From contig NZ_QANS01000008.1 in assembly GCF_003052265.1 (NCBI RefSeq), forward strand, positions 62,001 to 126,000: DNA of 64,000 nucleotides, read 5' to 3'. Position numbers and translations under genes: made by a program. Shown here piece after piece: positions 20,756 through 30,133 of this stretch. Each line of letters starts with the position of its first letter. Within the stretch, counting starts at the first letter, position 1. This stretch comes from Stenotrophobium rhamnosiphilum. Lineage in GTDB: Bacteria; Pseudomonadota; Gammaproteobacteria; Nevskiales; Nevskiaceae. The notes beneath the pieces were generated by a model. It did not search any database. It had not been told where the DNA came from and saw nothing but the letters and a program-made list of their open reading frames with translations.

Positions 20756-22276
20756 ATGCAGGCCATGTCACTCGATACGCAGACGCCGCAAGCCGACACT
20801 TACTACCTAGCCCTGACGGCTCGGGACGCGCGCTTTGACGGCTGTTTTTTTATTGGCGTGACCTCCACCGGCATTTACTGCCGCCCGGTTTGCAAAGTCC
20901 GCACGCCCAAGCGCGAAAACTGCCGCTTCTATACGCATGCAGCACAAGCGGAGAGCGCGGGCTTTAGACCTTGTCTGCGTTGCCGCCCAGAACTCGCGCC
21001 TTACTCGCTCACTTGGTCCACACAAGACGCCAGCACGATCCTCGCGCAGCAAGCAGCGCGCTTGCTAGATGAATCGCAGGGCTGGGGCGAGGCCGCACCT
21101 TCCGTACAAAAGCTCGCCCAGAAACTTGGCGTGACGGATCGCCATGTACGTCGCATTTTCGAAGCGCAGTTCGGCGTAACGCCGATGCAGTATTTGCAGA
21201 CACGCCGTTTGCTCACCGCCAAACAATTACTGGCCGATACCAATCTGCCAATCACACAAATTGCACTTATCAGCGGCTACGCCAGCGTGCGGCGCTTCAA
21301 CGCTGCATTCGCGCAGCACTACAAACTGAATCCAACACAACTACGCCGCGATGGCGCCAATCAAACCAGTGGCGACGGCACTCTGGTGCGCCTTGGCTAT
21401 CGCCCACCGTATGACGTCCACGCGATGTTGGCTTTTCTAAAAACGCGACGCATCAATGACGTCGAGTTTGTCGCCAACACCGCAGATGACCTGCGCGTCG
21501 GTCGCACGCTGCGACTTGAAGCGAACGGCAACATCGCGAGCGGTTGGATCATGAGCAGCTTTGATCCAGTGCAACATCAGGTGCTGCTGCGCGTCAGTGA
21601 TTCCCTGCGCAGCGTTTTGCCTGCGGTGATTTCAAAGCTACGCGCTGCGTTGGATCTCGACGCCAATCCGCAAACCATCAATGCCGTCTTGCATGACAGC
21701 TTCCCGAACGATGATGGCCTACGCGTGCCGGGCACAATGGATGGTTATGAACTTGCTGTACGCGCTGTGCTCGGACAGCAAATCACCGTTGCTGCGGCCC
21801 GCACCTTGGCGCAGCGCATCGTCGATAAGTTTGGCGAACCGATTGAAACGCCATACCCAGAAATGACGCGCCTGTTCCCTGCGCCTGCCGTGCTCGCACA
21901 AGCCGAAGGCGATGCACTCGGACAACTCGGCATCGTCAAACAAAGACAAGCCGCGATTGTTGGTATTGCGCGCGCTGTAGCGGAAAAACGCATCGCGCTT
22001 CATAGCGGAGTTGATGTGCCCGCAACCATTGAAGCCCTGAAAGAATTACCAGGCATCGGCGACTGGACCGCGCAATACATCGCGATGCGCGCGCTGCGTT
22101 GGCCTGATGCATTTCCCGCAGGCGATATCGCACTTCACAAAGCGCTAAACGTGAAGGAAGAAAAAAATCCAACCCGTGCAGCCGAAGCTGCATCGCAAAT
22201 CTGGAAACCCTGGCGCAGTTACGCCGTCATTCGCGCATGGAATGGACTCAGCGCCACCAAGAAGGAACCGTCATGA
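20756..22276 (+). CDS. alkA: Ada-like methyl-sensor fused to AlkA (3-methyladenine DNA glycosylase II)
   Basis: A 506-residue fusion for alkylation-damage response. Residues about 15-82 form the Ada zinc domain: GIYCRPVC and CLRCRP give ligands C42, C46, C73 and C76, of which C42 would accept methyl groups from DNA phosphotriesters. An AraC-type helix-turn-helix follows (about 90-195), then the AlkA N-terminal domain and a HhH-GPD glycosylase fold (LPGIGDWTAQYIAMRAL) with catalytic D457 in PAGDIAL. It should excise alkylated bases and activate its own regulon when methylated. The stop overlaps the ogt start (ATGA), so the two repair genes are coupled. A second Met at 20765 is an alternative start. 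Confidence 0.95.
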   Translation: MQAMSLDTQTPQADTYYLALTARDARFDGCFFIGVTSTGIYCRPVCKVRTPKRENCRFYTHAAQAESAGFRPCLRCRPELAPYSLTWSTQDASTILAQQAARLLDESQGWGEAAPSVQKLAQKLGVTDRHVRRIFEAQFGVTPMQYLQTRRLLTAKQLLADTNLPITQIALISGYASVRRFNAAFAQHYKLNPTQLRRDGANQTSGDGTLVRLGYRPPYDVHAMLAFLKTRRINDVEFVANTADDLRVGRTLRLEANGNIASGWIMSSFDPVQHQVLLRVSDSLRSVLPAVISKLRAALDLDANPQTINAVLHDSFPNDDGLRVPGTMDGYELAVRAVLGQQITVAAARTLAQRIVDKFGEPIETPYPEMTRLFPAPAVLAQAEGDALGQLGIVKQRQAAIVGIARAVAEKRIALHSGVDVPATIEALKELPGIGDWTAQYIAMRALRWPDAFPAGDIALHKALNVKEEKNPTRAAEAASQIWKPWRSYAVIRAWNGLSATKKEPS

Positions 22277-22773
22277 AATTCGATCCCTCAATTGTTCAGA
22301 CTCGTTACGAAAGCCCACTCGGCCCGATGATTGTCGCGGCGACGAGCAAAGGTTTGGCGGGACTTTGGTTTGATGGCCAACGTCATCTGCCGAACACGCT
22401 GGACTGGCCGCACGATGCAAATCATCCAGTGCTGATCAAAGCCGTGAAGCAATTGCGCGAGTACTACGATGGCAAGCGCACAAACTTTGATTTGCCGCTT
22501 GATCTGCAAGGCGGCACCGAGTTCCAGCAATCGGTGTGGCAGGCGCTATTGAAGATTCGCAGCGGCGAGACGACGAGCTACGGACAACTCAGCAAATCCA
22601 TCGGCAAACCAGCGGCCGTACGCGCGGTGGGTTCAGCCGTCGGCCGCAATCCAGTCAGCGTAATCGTGCCTTGTCACCGCGTCGTCGGCGGTGATGGCTC
22701 ACTCACCGGTTACGCGGGTGGACTTGATCGCAAAACGGCGTTGCTCAAACTCGAAGGCGCAACGCTTTTGTAG
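22273..22773 (+). CDS. ogt: Methylated-DNA--protein-cysteine methyltransferase
   Basis: Suicide repair protein that removes methyl groups from O6-methylguanine. The active-site motif IVPCHRV is intact (Cys134) and followed by GDGSLTGYAGGLDRK. The start at 22273 is chosen because AAGGAA precedes it, the ATG overlaps the alkA stop, and the protein of 166 residues then matches Ogt length; the longer frame to 22237 runs back into alkA. It supplies the methyltransferase domain that the upstream Ada-AlkA fusion lacks. Confidence 0.95.
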   Translation: MKFDPSIVQTRYESPLGPMIVAATSKGLAGLWFDGQRHLPNTLDWPHDANHPVLIKAVKQLREYYDGKRTNFDLPLDLQGGTEFQQSVWQALLKIRSGETTSYGQLSKSIGKPAAVRAVGSAVGRNPVSVIVPCHRVVGGDGSLTGYAGGLDRKTALLKLEGATLL

Positions 22774-22806
22774 CCCGGGTGCAACCCGGGTTTCACCCGG
22801 ACTACG
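22770..22806. repeat. Short GTAGCCCGGGTG palindrome at the ogt 3' end
   Basis: GTAGCCCGGGTG and CACCCGGACTAC form imperfect inverted ends around an inner CCCGGGT. It begins inside the ogt stop codon and ends just before the next gene's stop, so it lies exactly between two convergent genes. It is a common type of dispersed repeat and a possible bidirectional terminator. Confidence 0.6.
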
Positions 22807-22812
22807 GACAAC

Positions 22813-23727
22813 TTACTTGCGTAGGCGCTGGATCAGCATCACCACTGCAAGAACAAGCGCACCCGCGATAACACCAAACACTGCTTCCAACACCGTGCCA
22901 GCGATTGCCTGCACCAACACATTAACGCCAGCAATCGAAGCTGAAATCGCAACAATCGCGTGATGCACAATCGGCAAGCCGTGAACCAAAATGCTGCCGC
23001 CGACCATGAACATGGCGGCGGTGCCGACAACCGATAAGGTCTTCATCAACATCGGCGCAAAAGCCAGCAATCCACGGCCGAGCAACTGTGCTGCGGCATT
23101 CGCTTTGCGACTGAAATAGAGGCCAGCGTCATCGAGTTTGACGATGCCCGCCACCAAGCCATACACGCCGACCGTCATCACCACTGAGATCAGCGAAAGC
23201 ACAGCAAGTTGTTTCTCGAAGGTCGCACCTGCAACCGTGCCGAGCGCAATCACAATGATTTCGGCAGACAGCACAAAATCCGTGCGCACTGCACCTTTCA
23301 CTTTGTCTTTTTCAAACGCGACGATATCGACGCTGGCATCTGCAATCGCTTTGAGGCGCGCCTCTCGTTGCGCCTGATCTTCATCCGCATGATGCAGAAA
23401 CTTGTGCGCAAGTTTTTCCACGCCTTCAAAGCACAGATATGCGCCGCCCAACATCAGCAGCGGAATAATCGCCCAAGGAATGAACGCGCTGATCGCCAAT
23501 GCTGTGGGCACCAGAATCAGCTTGTTGATTGCCGAACCTTTAGCTACTGCCCAAACCACGGGCAGCTCACGATCCGCATTCACGCCAGAAACTTGCTGCG
23601 CATTCAGCGCGAGATCGTCACCGAGTACGCCTGCGGTCTTTTTAGCCGCGACTTTGGTCATCACAGAAACGTCGTCGAGTATCGAGGCGATATCGTCAAT
23701 CAATGCCAACAAACTGCTACCCGCCAT
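22813..23727 (-). CDS. DUF808 (YedI-like) inner-membrane protein
   Basis: A 304-residue membrane protein of the DUF808 family, whose E. coli member is YedI; the function is unknown. The N terminus ([20 protein letters not shown]) and [19 protein letters not shown] are the family signature. Several hydrophobic helices lie at about 75-105, 160-205 and 225-300. It stands alone, convergent with ogt. Confidence 0.88.
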   Translation of the reverse strand: MAGSSLLALIDDIASILDDVSVMTKVAAKKTAGVLGDDLALNAQQVSGVNADRELPVVWAVAKGSAINKLILVPTALAISAFIPWAIIPLLMLGGAYLCFEGVEKLAHKFLHHADEDQAQREARLKAIADASVDIVAFEKDKVKGAVRTDFVLSAEIIVIALGTVAGATFEKQLAVLSLISVVMTVGVYGLVAGIVKLDDAGLYFSRKANAAAQLLGRGLLAFAPMLMKTLSVVGTAAMFMVGGSILVHGLPIVHHAIVAISASIAGVNVLVQAIAGTVLEAVFGVIAGALVLAVVMLIQRLRK

Positions 23728-23753
23728 ACATCACCTTTTTGTAAAAATTATTT

Positions 23754-24962
23754 CTAGAGTGCTTCAAAAATTGTCTGCATCAGCGCGCGATAAAACGCCA
23801 AGCGTGGGAAGTCGTTATTCCCGAGATTAAAAGTCTTATAACTCACACCCCAGTGATGCGTACGCACGGCGCCGAGGTGGATATTATTTTGAGCAGCGAT
23901 CTGAGGCACTTTCGGCACTAGGTTATCGCTGAGCACGACCTGACCATCGTTGTAGATTGAGACCGGCTCCGACACGAGCGCCTGACGATACATGGCGTAG
24001 TCATCGAGATTGAACTGCCACCAGTGCCGCTTGTAATCCTTCAGCGGCAACACCGCGCCAATTGAAAAGTATTTGAGTTGCGGCGGCAGCTTCGGCGCGT
24101 AGTCGCGCATGCGTGACTGACGCTCCTCGTGTGCAAGCGAGCCGATGCCATCGGCCATGTCTTCACGTAGCTGCGGCGTACCAAGACCGGCCAATTTTCC
24201 GATCAGCGGATGACGACTACAGAAGTCGATCACCTTATGAATGCTAAATAACTTTGGCTTGGGACTCAGCAAATCGTCGGCCAGATATGAGCCGCCGATA
24301 TCGCCACACAGCCCAAGGAATCCACGCGTGTTTTTGAGAATGAAGCTGTCGGCGAAACGGCCCGCGTGCAGATCAGCCAGCAGTTCCAGCGCCAGAGGCG
24401 AGCCATAGGAATAGCCGATAAAGAAAAGCTTGTATCCCTCGTCTACCCACCCGCGCAGACTCGGGCTGTTGTGCAGCATCTCAAACAGCGGCTCATTGAT
24501 ATGCCGCATTGCTGCATTGGAACGCGGGTATTTCACATAGAGCAGCTTGAGGCCATCGCCGCACGCATAAACCTGCTCTTCTGGCGCATCGCTCGTTGGG
24601 CCCGGCTTGAGCATCACGACGTGATGCGGTGAATCCTTGCGTTCAATCGACTCATGCCATGAAAAATTCTTCAACGTTTCATGGGTAAACCCGGGCAGCA
24701 TCACCAGCACGATTTTCTGCTTGTGATAAAGATCCTGATTGGCTGCGACGCCAGCAGTAGAGGCCAGCGCGAGTCTTTCGCGGATCTCGGTTGGACTCAA
24801 TTCGAGCTTTGAATAGTCCAGGTCACGACCTGCACCCGTGATACGCAGCTCGTCCAAGCGATACGGCTTCCATGCCCATTGCGCGATTTGTTCGGCGCTA
24901 AAGCCCTGCGCCGCCAAATGGCGAATGAAATACTCCGAAAACCGCTGTGCCCAATCCGTCAT
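23754..24962 (-). CDS. Predicted alpha/beta-hydrolase of unknown function
   Basis: A 402-residue protein with alpha/beta-hydrolase features: a central strand leading to VLVMLPGFTHETLKNFSWHE, a nucleophile elbow FIGYSYGSPLAL (GxSxG), an acidic candidate in IYNDGQVVLSD and a late His pair in RTHHWGVSYK that could complete a Ser-Asp-His triad. No signal peptide is visible. I do not recognise a named family; the long N-terminal part (about 115 residues) before the hydrolase fold is unusual. The neighbour YedI-type gene lies 26 bases downstream on the same strand, so they may be co-transcribed. Substrate unknown. Confidence 0.75.
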   Translation of the reverse strand: MTDWAQRFSEYFIRHLAAQGFSAEQIAQWAWKPYRLDELRITGAGRDLDYSKLELSPTEIRERLALASTAGVAANQDLYHKQKIVLVMLPGFTHETLKNFSWHESIERKDSPHHVVMLKPGPTSDAPEEQVYACGDGLKLLYVKYPRSNAAMRHINEPLFEMLHNSPSLRGWVDEGYKLFFIGYSYGSPLALELLADLHAGRFADSFILKNTRGFLGLCGDIGGSYLADDLLSPKPKLFSIHKVIDFCSRHPLIGKLAGLGTPQLREDMADGIGSLAHEERQSRMRDYAPKLPPQLKYFSIGAVLPLKDYKRHWWQFNLDDYAMYRQALVSEPVSIYNDGQVVLSDNLVPKVPQIAAQNNIHLGAVRTHHWGVSYKTFNLGNNDFPRLAFYRALMQTIFEAL

Positions 24963-25078
24963 GGTTCTGCCTTATTTTTTATTGCGCGCAAATTAGCACT
25001 CCGCAGGGCAGAAGTAGCCTGCATTGATCACTTTTTACTCAGATCAGCGTAAAATCCGCGCCCTTAGCGAGTTGACCC

Positions 25079-26968
25079 ATGTCTGAACACCACCAATTTG
25101 ATGTGATTGTCGTCGGCGGGGGCCATGCCGGCACCGAAGCCGCGCTCGCGCCTGCCCGCATGGGCCTGCGCACGCTGCTGCTCACGCACAACATCGAAAC
25201 GCTGGGCCAGATGTCCTGCAACCCCGCCATTGGCGGCATCGGCAAAGGTCACCTCGTTAAAGAAGTCGACGCCCTCGGCGGCTTGATGGCTCGCGGTGCG
25301 GACCACGCCGGCATCCAGTTCCGCATGCTCAACGCCAGCAAAGGCCCAGCCGTTCGCGCCACTCGCGCTCAAGCAGACCGTGCGCTTTACAAAGCCTTTG
25401 TACGTCACGAACTGGAAAACACGCCGAACCTGACGCTGTTCCAACAGCCGGTCGACGATCTGATTCTGGAAGGTGAACGCATCACCGGCGTCATCACACA
25501 GATGGGCCTGAAATTTTACGCGCCTGCTGTCGTGCTCACGGTTGGCACCTTCCTCGCTGGCCGCATTCATATCGGCATGGAGAACATGCCCGGCGGTCGC
25601 GCAGGCGATGCGCCAAGCAATGCGCTGTCGGTGCGACTACGCGAAGCACTTCCACGCATCGGCCGTCTCAAGACCGGCACGCCGCCACGTCTTGATGGCC
25701 GCACGATTAATTGGGATGTGCTGACACCGCAGCCGGGCGACACACCGACACCGGTGTTCTCTTTCATGGGCTCGCGTGCGCAGCATCCACAGCAGATCAA
25801 CTGCCACATCACGCATACCAACGAGCAGACGCACGACATTATTCGCAGCGGCTTTGATCGCTCGCCGATGTTCAATGGCGTGATTGAAGGCGTGGGTCCG
25901 CGCTACTGTCCGTCCGTTGAAGACAAGGTCAATCGCTTCTCCGACAAACTCTCGCACCAGATTTTTCTGGAGCCAGAAGGTTTGAGCACGACGGAAATTT
26001 ATCCGAACGGCATTTCGACTTCGCTGCCTTACGATATTCAAGAACGCTTCGTGCGTTCGATCAAAGGCCTTGAGAACACGCGCATCGTGCGTCCGGGCTA
26101 CGCGATTGAATACGATTATTTTGATCCGCGTGATTTGCAGAATTCCCTACAGAGCAAACACATCAAGGGTCTGTATCTCGCTGGCCAGATCAACGGCACC
26201 ACCGGTTACGAAGAAGCCGCCGCGCAAGGTTTGCTCGCCGGCATCAACGCGGGTCTGCAAGTTAAAAACGAAGCGCCGTGGACACCACAGCGTCACGAGG
26301 CTTATATCGGCGTGCTCGTTGATGATCTGATCACGCGCGGCACCACCGAGCCGTATCGCATGTTCACTTCACGCGCCGAGCATCGCTTGCTGCTGCGTGA
26401 AGACAACGCTGATCTTCGTCTCACCGAACTCGGCCGCAACATGGGCTTGGTTGATGACGCGCGTTGGCAGCACTTCACACAGAAGCGCGAGGCCATCGAA
26501 CTAGAACGCACGCGTCTTGATCAGCTCTGGCTCAAGCCAGCGCAGCTCAGCACGCCAGAAATCGTTGAAGTGTTTGGTCCCGCAGCCGTGAGCAGTGGTT
26601 TTTCCGCATTGGAATTGCTGCGTCGCCCTCAAGGTGATTACGCAACACTGGCGCGCTTAGGCATGGGCGCTGACGGCATTGATCCGGACGTTGCAGAGCA
26701 AGTCGAAATTCAAACCAAGTACGCGGGCTATATCGATCGTCAGCAGCTAGATATCGAACGCAGCCGCCGCCATGAAGATGCCCCGCTGCCGCTTGATTTG
26801 GATTACACCGCCGTGACAGGCCTCTCCAACGAGGTGCGCGTCAAACTCGTTCAGCATCGCCCACAAACCGTGGCGCAGGCTTCGCGCATTCAAGGCATCA
26901 CGCCTGCGGCGGTGTCGCTGCTGCTCGTACACCTCAAAAAGACCGGCCAGCTCCGCAAAGCGTCTTAA
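25079..26968 (+). CDS. mnmG: tRNA uridine-5-carboxymethylaminomethyl modification enzyme MnmG
   Basis: FAD-dependent partner of MnmE that installs the cmnm5 group on uridine 34 of tRNAs. It is full length (629 residues). The FAD dinucleotide motif [12 protein letters not shown] is at the N terminus; [18 protein letters not shown] and GRIKTGTPPR-type signature [15 protein letters not shown] are intact, with [17 protein letters not shown] near the end of the FAD domain. A C-terminal MnmE/tRNA-binding helical domain is present. In many bacteria mnmG is followed by rsmG-parA-parB near oriC. Here rsmG and parA are absent and a terminator follows directly. Confidence 0.98.
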   Translation: MSEHHQFDVIVVGGGHAGTEAALAPARMGLRTLLLTHNIETLGQMSCNPAIGGIGKGHLVKEVDALGGLMARGADHAGIQFRMLNASKGPAVRATRAQADRALYKAFVRHELENTPNLTLFQQPVDDLILEGERITGVITQMGLKFYAPAVVLTVGTFLAGRIHIGMENMPGGRAGDAPSNALSVRLREALPRIGRLKTGTPPRLDGRTINWDVLTPQPGDTPTPVFSFMGSRAQHPQQINCHITHTNEQTHDIIRSGFDRSPMFNGVIEGVGPRYCPSVEDKVNRFSDKLSHQIFLEPEGLSTTEIYPNGISTSLPYDIQERFVRSIKGLENTRIVRPGYAIEYDYFDPRDLQNSLQSKHIKGLYLAGQINGTTGYEEAAAQGLLAGINAGLQVKNEAPWTPQRHEAYIGVLVDDLITRGTTEPYRMFTSRAEHRLLLREDNADLRLTELGRNMGLVDDARWQHFTQKREAIELERTRLDQLWLKPAQLSTPEIVEVFGPAAVSSGFSALELLRRPQGDYATLARLGMGADGIDPDVAEQVEIQTKYAGYIDRQQLDIERSRRHEDAPLPLDLDYTAVTGLSNEVRVKLVQHRPQTVAQASRIQGITPAAVSLLLVHLKKTGQLRKAS

Positions 26969-26975
26969 TGGGGGC

Positions 26976-27003
26976 AAACCCGGCCAATAAGCCGGGTTTT
27001 GGG
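26976..27003 (+). terminator. Rho-independent terminator of mnmG
   Basis: AAACCCGGC and GCCGGGTTT form a nine-base stem with a six-base loop, followed by TTTTGG. It starts eight bases after the mnmG stop. Confidence 0.75.
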
Positions 27004-27127
27004 CATATCGAAATAATGATTGTCAGATCGGCGACCTGATTCATAGATCGTTCAGAATTTGACCGTAATATGCATCCCGTTCCACCCGCATTTAGTTTCA
27101 ACCACACCTATAACGAGGATCACTCAC

Positions 27128-27547
27128 ATGAAAAAATTCGCACTCGCTGCTGCCGCTGCTGCTCTGGCTCTTTCTGCTCCGATCTTTGCTGCCGGCCTCG
27201 GCGCTTCGGTTGGCCTCGACACCTCTGGCGTGACCGATGCCGCTAAGGGCACCGTCAGCGCAACCACCGACGCCGCCAAGGGCGCTGCTCACGGCGCTAA
27301 AGACGCTGCAGGCAAAACCGTTGACGCAACTAAAGAAGCCGGCCACAAGGCTGCTGACGGTGCCAAGGGCGCCGCTGCAGACGTTAAAGCCGAAGGCAAG
27401 GACGCTGCTGCTGAAGCCAAGAGCGAAGGCAAAGCTGCCAAGCACCGCGCCAAGAAGAACGCTGCCAAAGCAAAGGCTGATGCAGAAGCCAAGGCTTCAG
27501 CAGCAGTTCCTTCGGTTGACGCTAACGCCAGCGTTACCACGAAGTAA
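27128..27547 (+). CDS. Exported Ala/Lys-rich LEA-like repeat protein
   Basis: A 139-residue exported protein of very low complexity. The start at 27128 is chosen because it gives a signal peptide (MKKFALAAAAAALALSAPIFA) and has AACGAGG upstream; the longer frame adds 23 unrelated residues. The mature part consists almost only of Ala, Lys, Asp, Gly and Glu, with loose 11-residue periods such as AKGAAHGAKDA and TKEAGHKAADGAKGA. That is the amphipathic, probably disordered pattern of LEA/desiccation-type and histone-H1-like proteins. It has no enzyme motif. A role in envelope protection is speculation. It is monocistronic with its own terminator. Confidence 0.8.
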   Translation: MKKFALAAAAAALALSAPIFAAGLGASVGLDTSGVTDAAKGTVSATTDAAKGAAHGAKDAAGKTVDATKEAGHKAADGAKGAAADVKAEGKDAAAEAKSEGKAAKHRAKKNAAKAKADAEAKASAAVPSVDANASVTTK

Positions 27548-27563
27548 GCTTCACCCTTCAAAC

Positions 27564-27591
27564 AAAAAGGCGAGCCTCGGCTCGCCTTTTT
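27564..27591. terminator. Bidirectional Rho-independent terminator
   Basis: AAAAAGGCGAG and CTCGCCTTTTT form a perfect stem with loop CCTCGG. The A-run and T-run make it usable on both strands. It lies between the converging LEA-like gene and the YgjP-like gene. Confidence 0.85.
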
Positions 27592-27609
27592 GTTGTCTGA
27601 AAGAAAGTG

Positions 27610-28437
27610 TTAGTTCGCGCTGCGCGAACTCGGCAAATACAAATGCAATCGCGCGCCCTGATCACGCAACCAAGTGCGGTGCGTATCAAAGTCTGGCATC
27701 TGTTGTTCGACCAACGCCCAAAATGCGTCGGAGTGATCGTGATGCTTGATGTGGCAAAGCTCGTGAATCACAACGTAGCGAAACACTGCGGGCGGCGCCA
27801 TCACCAAACGCCAAGACAAGCTGATGCCACCATCAGCAGCACAGCTTCCCCACAAAGTTTTTTGATCGCCGATACGCGGTTCACCGACGCGAATACCTAG
27901 GCGCGCGGCTTCTTCGTTCATCATGCGTTGCGCGTCTTGCCGCGCTTGGCGTTGCAGTTCTTGCACCAACACACGCTGCAACTTTGTGCGATCGCCCAGT
28001 TGGGCAGAAGGAGAGAACACGCTGATTGCTTCGTCATCAACTCGCACGCTGATGTTGCGCATGCTGGTGCTGACAACTCGGAGCGGCAGATCAATGCCAC
28101 GCAGTGGAATGCGATCGCGGTTGTCCCAATTCAAACGCTGCGGATCAAGTGGCGCATCCGCATGACGCTGACGCATCTCCGCAATTTTTTGTTGAATCCA
28201 ACCTTCGCGACTTTTCAAAAAATCGCGCGCTGCATATTTGGGCGCATGACGTGGAATCACCAACACGACTTCGCGCGGCGAACGGACTTCGATGCGAATG
28301 TTGCGCGACTTGGCACTGACCCGCTCGATGACTTCGTAGCGGTCGTCAAACAAATCAAACTGGAGCTTCTGCACTTCCAAAACCGCCTCCAAACATCCAC
28401 CCGCACTGCCGGTTGGCAGCTTTAGGGTTGTGTGCAA
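27610..28437 (-). CDS. YgjP-like (DUF45/M48-type) zinc metallopeptidase
   Basis: Predicted cytosolic zinc metalloprotease of the YgjP/DUF45 family. The zinc motif HELCHIKHHDHSDAFW contains HExxH and the third His six residues later, as in the family. The preceding text GSCAADGGISLSWRLVMAPP matches the family's W-G-S-C and N/S-W-R-L block. The full frame (275 aa) begins with TTG. The first 20 residues look non-native, and the true start may be a TTG or GTG at 28380 or 28374, which have GGAGG or TTGGA upstream. Its partner and substrate are unknown. Confidence 0.85.
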   Translation of the reverse strand: MHTTLKLPTGSAGGCLEAVLEVQKLQFDLFDDRYEVIERVSAKSRNIRIEVRSPREVVLVIPRHAPKYAARDFLKSREGWIQQKIAEMRQRHADAPLDPQRLNWDNRDRIPLRGIDLPLRVVSTSMRNISVRVDDEAISVFSPSAQLGDRTKLQRVLVQELQRQARQDAQRMMNEEAARLGIRVGEPRIGDQKTLWGSCAADGGISLSWRLVMAPPAVFRYVVIHELCHIKHHDHSDAFWALVEQQMPDFDTHRTWLRDQGARLHLYLPSSRSAN

Positions 28438-28601
28438 ATAATATCATTACTAAAAATTAGTAAATACAAAAAAACAAACCGTGCTGCATTTTAATGCACC
28501 GAAACTGTCGCTACGGTTGCCGGGTCACATAACGGTAAAAAAATCGTCACGTGCGGAGCAAACCCTTTAACTACCTGCATTGCTGCGGTGAACATCAAAG
28601 C

Positions 28602-28610
28602 TTATCCACA
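28602..28610 (+). other. Single consensus DnaA box
   Basis: TTATCCACA matches the high-affinity DnaA box exactly and lies in the A+T-rich gap between the YgjP-like gene and parB. A single box has little weight; no cluster of boxes or AT-rich 13-mers that would suggest an origin is visible. Confidence 0.3.
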
Positions 28611-28693
28611 GCTTTATCCCAACCTTCTGTCGATAAATACTACTCGTTTAGGTAGACCCTTTTGGTCAGCGACATGCCGACTGGCTCCACCCA

Positions 28694-29491
28694 TCAATCT
28701 GCCGAATAGCCGACCTTTGCGAGCACGCCATCCAGCTCATCGAGAGAGTGAAACTTCACCTTCAGTTCACCCTTACCTTTTTTGTCTGCACTGACCAAAA
28801 CGCTGCACCCGAGCAGGTCTGAGAGATCACGCTCGAGCTTTTTCCAGTCACCTGGCTTGGTAGGGTGAAACACAATCTTGCTATCGCGTACCGCCGCAAT
28901 CTTGCGCTCCAACATGCGCACGGTGAGCTTGTGACGAATGACTTCGTCTGCCCAACGAATCTGATGTTCCAGCGGTTGGCCCGCCAACACTTTGGCGTGG
29001 CCGAGCAGAATGTGACCTTCATTAACCAGCGCCTGCACTGTCGGCGCGAGATTGATCAAACGCAGATAGTTAGAGACGTATTCGCGTGATTTGCCAACGC
29101 GCTCGCCAATCTGCTCATGCGTCAGCGTGAAAATTTCTGAGAGACGTTTAAGGCCCGCCGCAGTTTCCATCGGCGTGAGTGACTCACGCTGCAAGTTTTC
29201 GATGAGGCCAACAACGAAGGCCTCGTCATCGGTCAAATCATCGCGAATGATCGCCGGAATATCGTGCAGGCCCGCTTGCTGCGCAGCGCGCCAACGGCGC
29301 TCACCCGCCAGTAGCTCATAACCCCAAACCTGTGTACGCAACACAATCGGCTGCACCACGCCGGACTCGCGGATGGACTCCGCCAGATCACGCAACGCAT
29401 CCGCATCGAAATGCCGACGCGCCTGCTGGGACCCGGGACGAATCAGGTCGATCGGGACTTCTTTAATGACGGTATTTGGACGCTTGGACAT
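28694..29491 (-). CDS. parB: ParB/Spo0J-family DNA-binding protein (orphan)
   Basis: ParB-type protein of 265 residues. The N-terminal CTP-binding domain carries the family motif [15 protein letters not shown] and the later [15 protein letters not shown] helix-turn-helix ([20 protein letters not shown]) follows at about residues 120-145. The C-terminal dimerisation part is [10 protein letters not shown]-like and Lys-rich. Such proteins normally load on parS and cooperate with ParA in chromosome or plasmid partition. No parA is adjacent and no full parS site was found nearby, so it is either the chromosomal ParB moved away from its partner or a ParB-like paralog. It is divergent from folE. Confidence 0.85.
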   Translation of the reverse strand: MSKRPNTVIKEVPIDLIRPGSQQARRHFDADALRDLAESIRESGVVQPIVLRTQVWGYELLAGERRWRAAQQAGLHDIPAIIRDDLTDDEAFVVGLIENLQRESLTPMETAAGLKRLSEIFTLTHEQIGERVGKSREYVSNYLRLINLAPTVQALVNEGHILLGHAKVLAGQPLEHQIRWADEVIRHKLTVRMLERKIAAVRDSKIVFHPTKPGDWKKLERDLSDLLGCSVLVSADKKGKGELKVKFHSLDELDGVLAKVGYSAD

Positions 29492-29551
29492 GAACCACGA
29501 GCTGAGCAGGTATGGGACAATCTACGGCGAAATCAGAAGACGAGCGCCGCA

Positions 29552-30094
29552 ATGGAAGCACAGTTTAGAGCCATCATCGAAGCCGTAGGGGAAAATCCTG
29601 AACGCGAAGGTCTCGTTCGCACGCCTTTGCGTGCCGCCAAAGCCATGCAGTATCTGACGCAGGGCTATGAGCAGGACATCAACGAGATCGTCAACGGCGC
29701 CATTTTCGAGTCTGAAAATGACCAGATGGTGATCGTGCGCCATATCGAGATGTACTCGTTGTGCGAGCATCATCTGCTGCCCTTTATCGGCAAATGCCAC
29801 GTCGCCTACCTGCCGGATGGCAAGGTCATCGGCCTGTCCAAGATCCCCCGCATCGTCGATATGTTTGCCCGCCGCCTGCAGATTCAGGAAAACCTGACCA
29901 AGCAAATCGGCGAATGCGTGCAAAACGTCACCGGCGCCAAAGGCGTGGCGGTTGTCATTGAAGCGAAACACCTTTGCGCCATGATGCGCGGCGTCGGCAA
30001 GCAGAATTCGGACATGGTGACGTCCGTGATGCTGGGCCGTTTCCGCGAGGATTCCCGCACTCGCCAGGAATTCCTGGATCTAATCCGCTCTTAA
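29552..30094 (+). CDS. folE: GTP cyclohydrolase I
   Basis: Catalyses the first step of tetrahydrofolate/pterin synthesis, GTP to 7,8-dihydroneopterin triphosphate. Zinc ligands C71 and H74 ([10 protein letters not shown]) and C142 ([11 protein letters not shown]) are all present. From the ATG at 29552 the protein has 180 residues, the usual compact length. The frame continues open to 29411, but that part overlaps parB on the other strand and does not resemble FolE. Confidence 0.96.
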   Translation: MEAQFRAIIEAVGENPEREGLVRTPLRAAKAMQYLTQGYEQDINEIVNGAIFESENDQMVIVRHIEMYSLCEHHLLPFIGKCHVAYLPDGKVIGLSKIPRIVDMFARRLQIQENLTKQIGECVQNVTGAKGVAVVIEAKHLCAMMRGVGKQNSDMVTSVMLGRFREDSRTRQEFLDLIRS

Positions 30095-30133
30095 AGCCGT
30101 ATAAAGGCTGGTGCGGACTCAATTCGCGGGTTT

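Noticed and set aside
28540-28555. CACGTG near parB considered as a parS site
   Set aside because: Only the central six bases of the 16-base parS consensus match; the flanks do not.
28602-28610. DnaA box considered as evidence of oriC
   Set aside because: A single box without a cluster, AT-rich repeats or dnaA/dnaN nearby is not enough; kept only as a low-confidence site.
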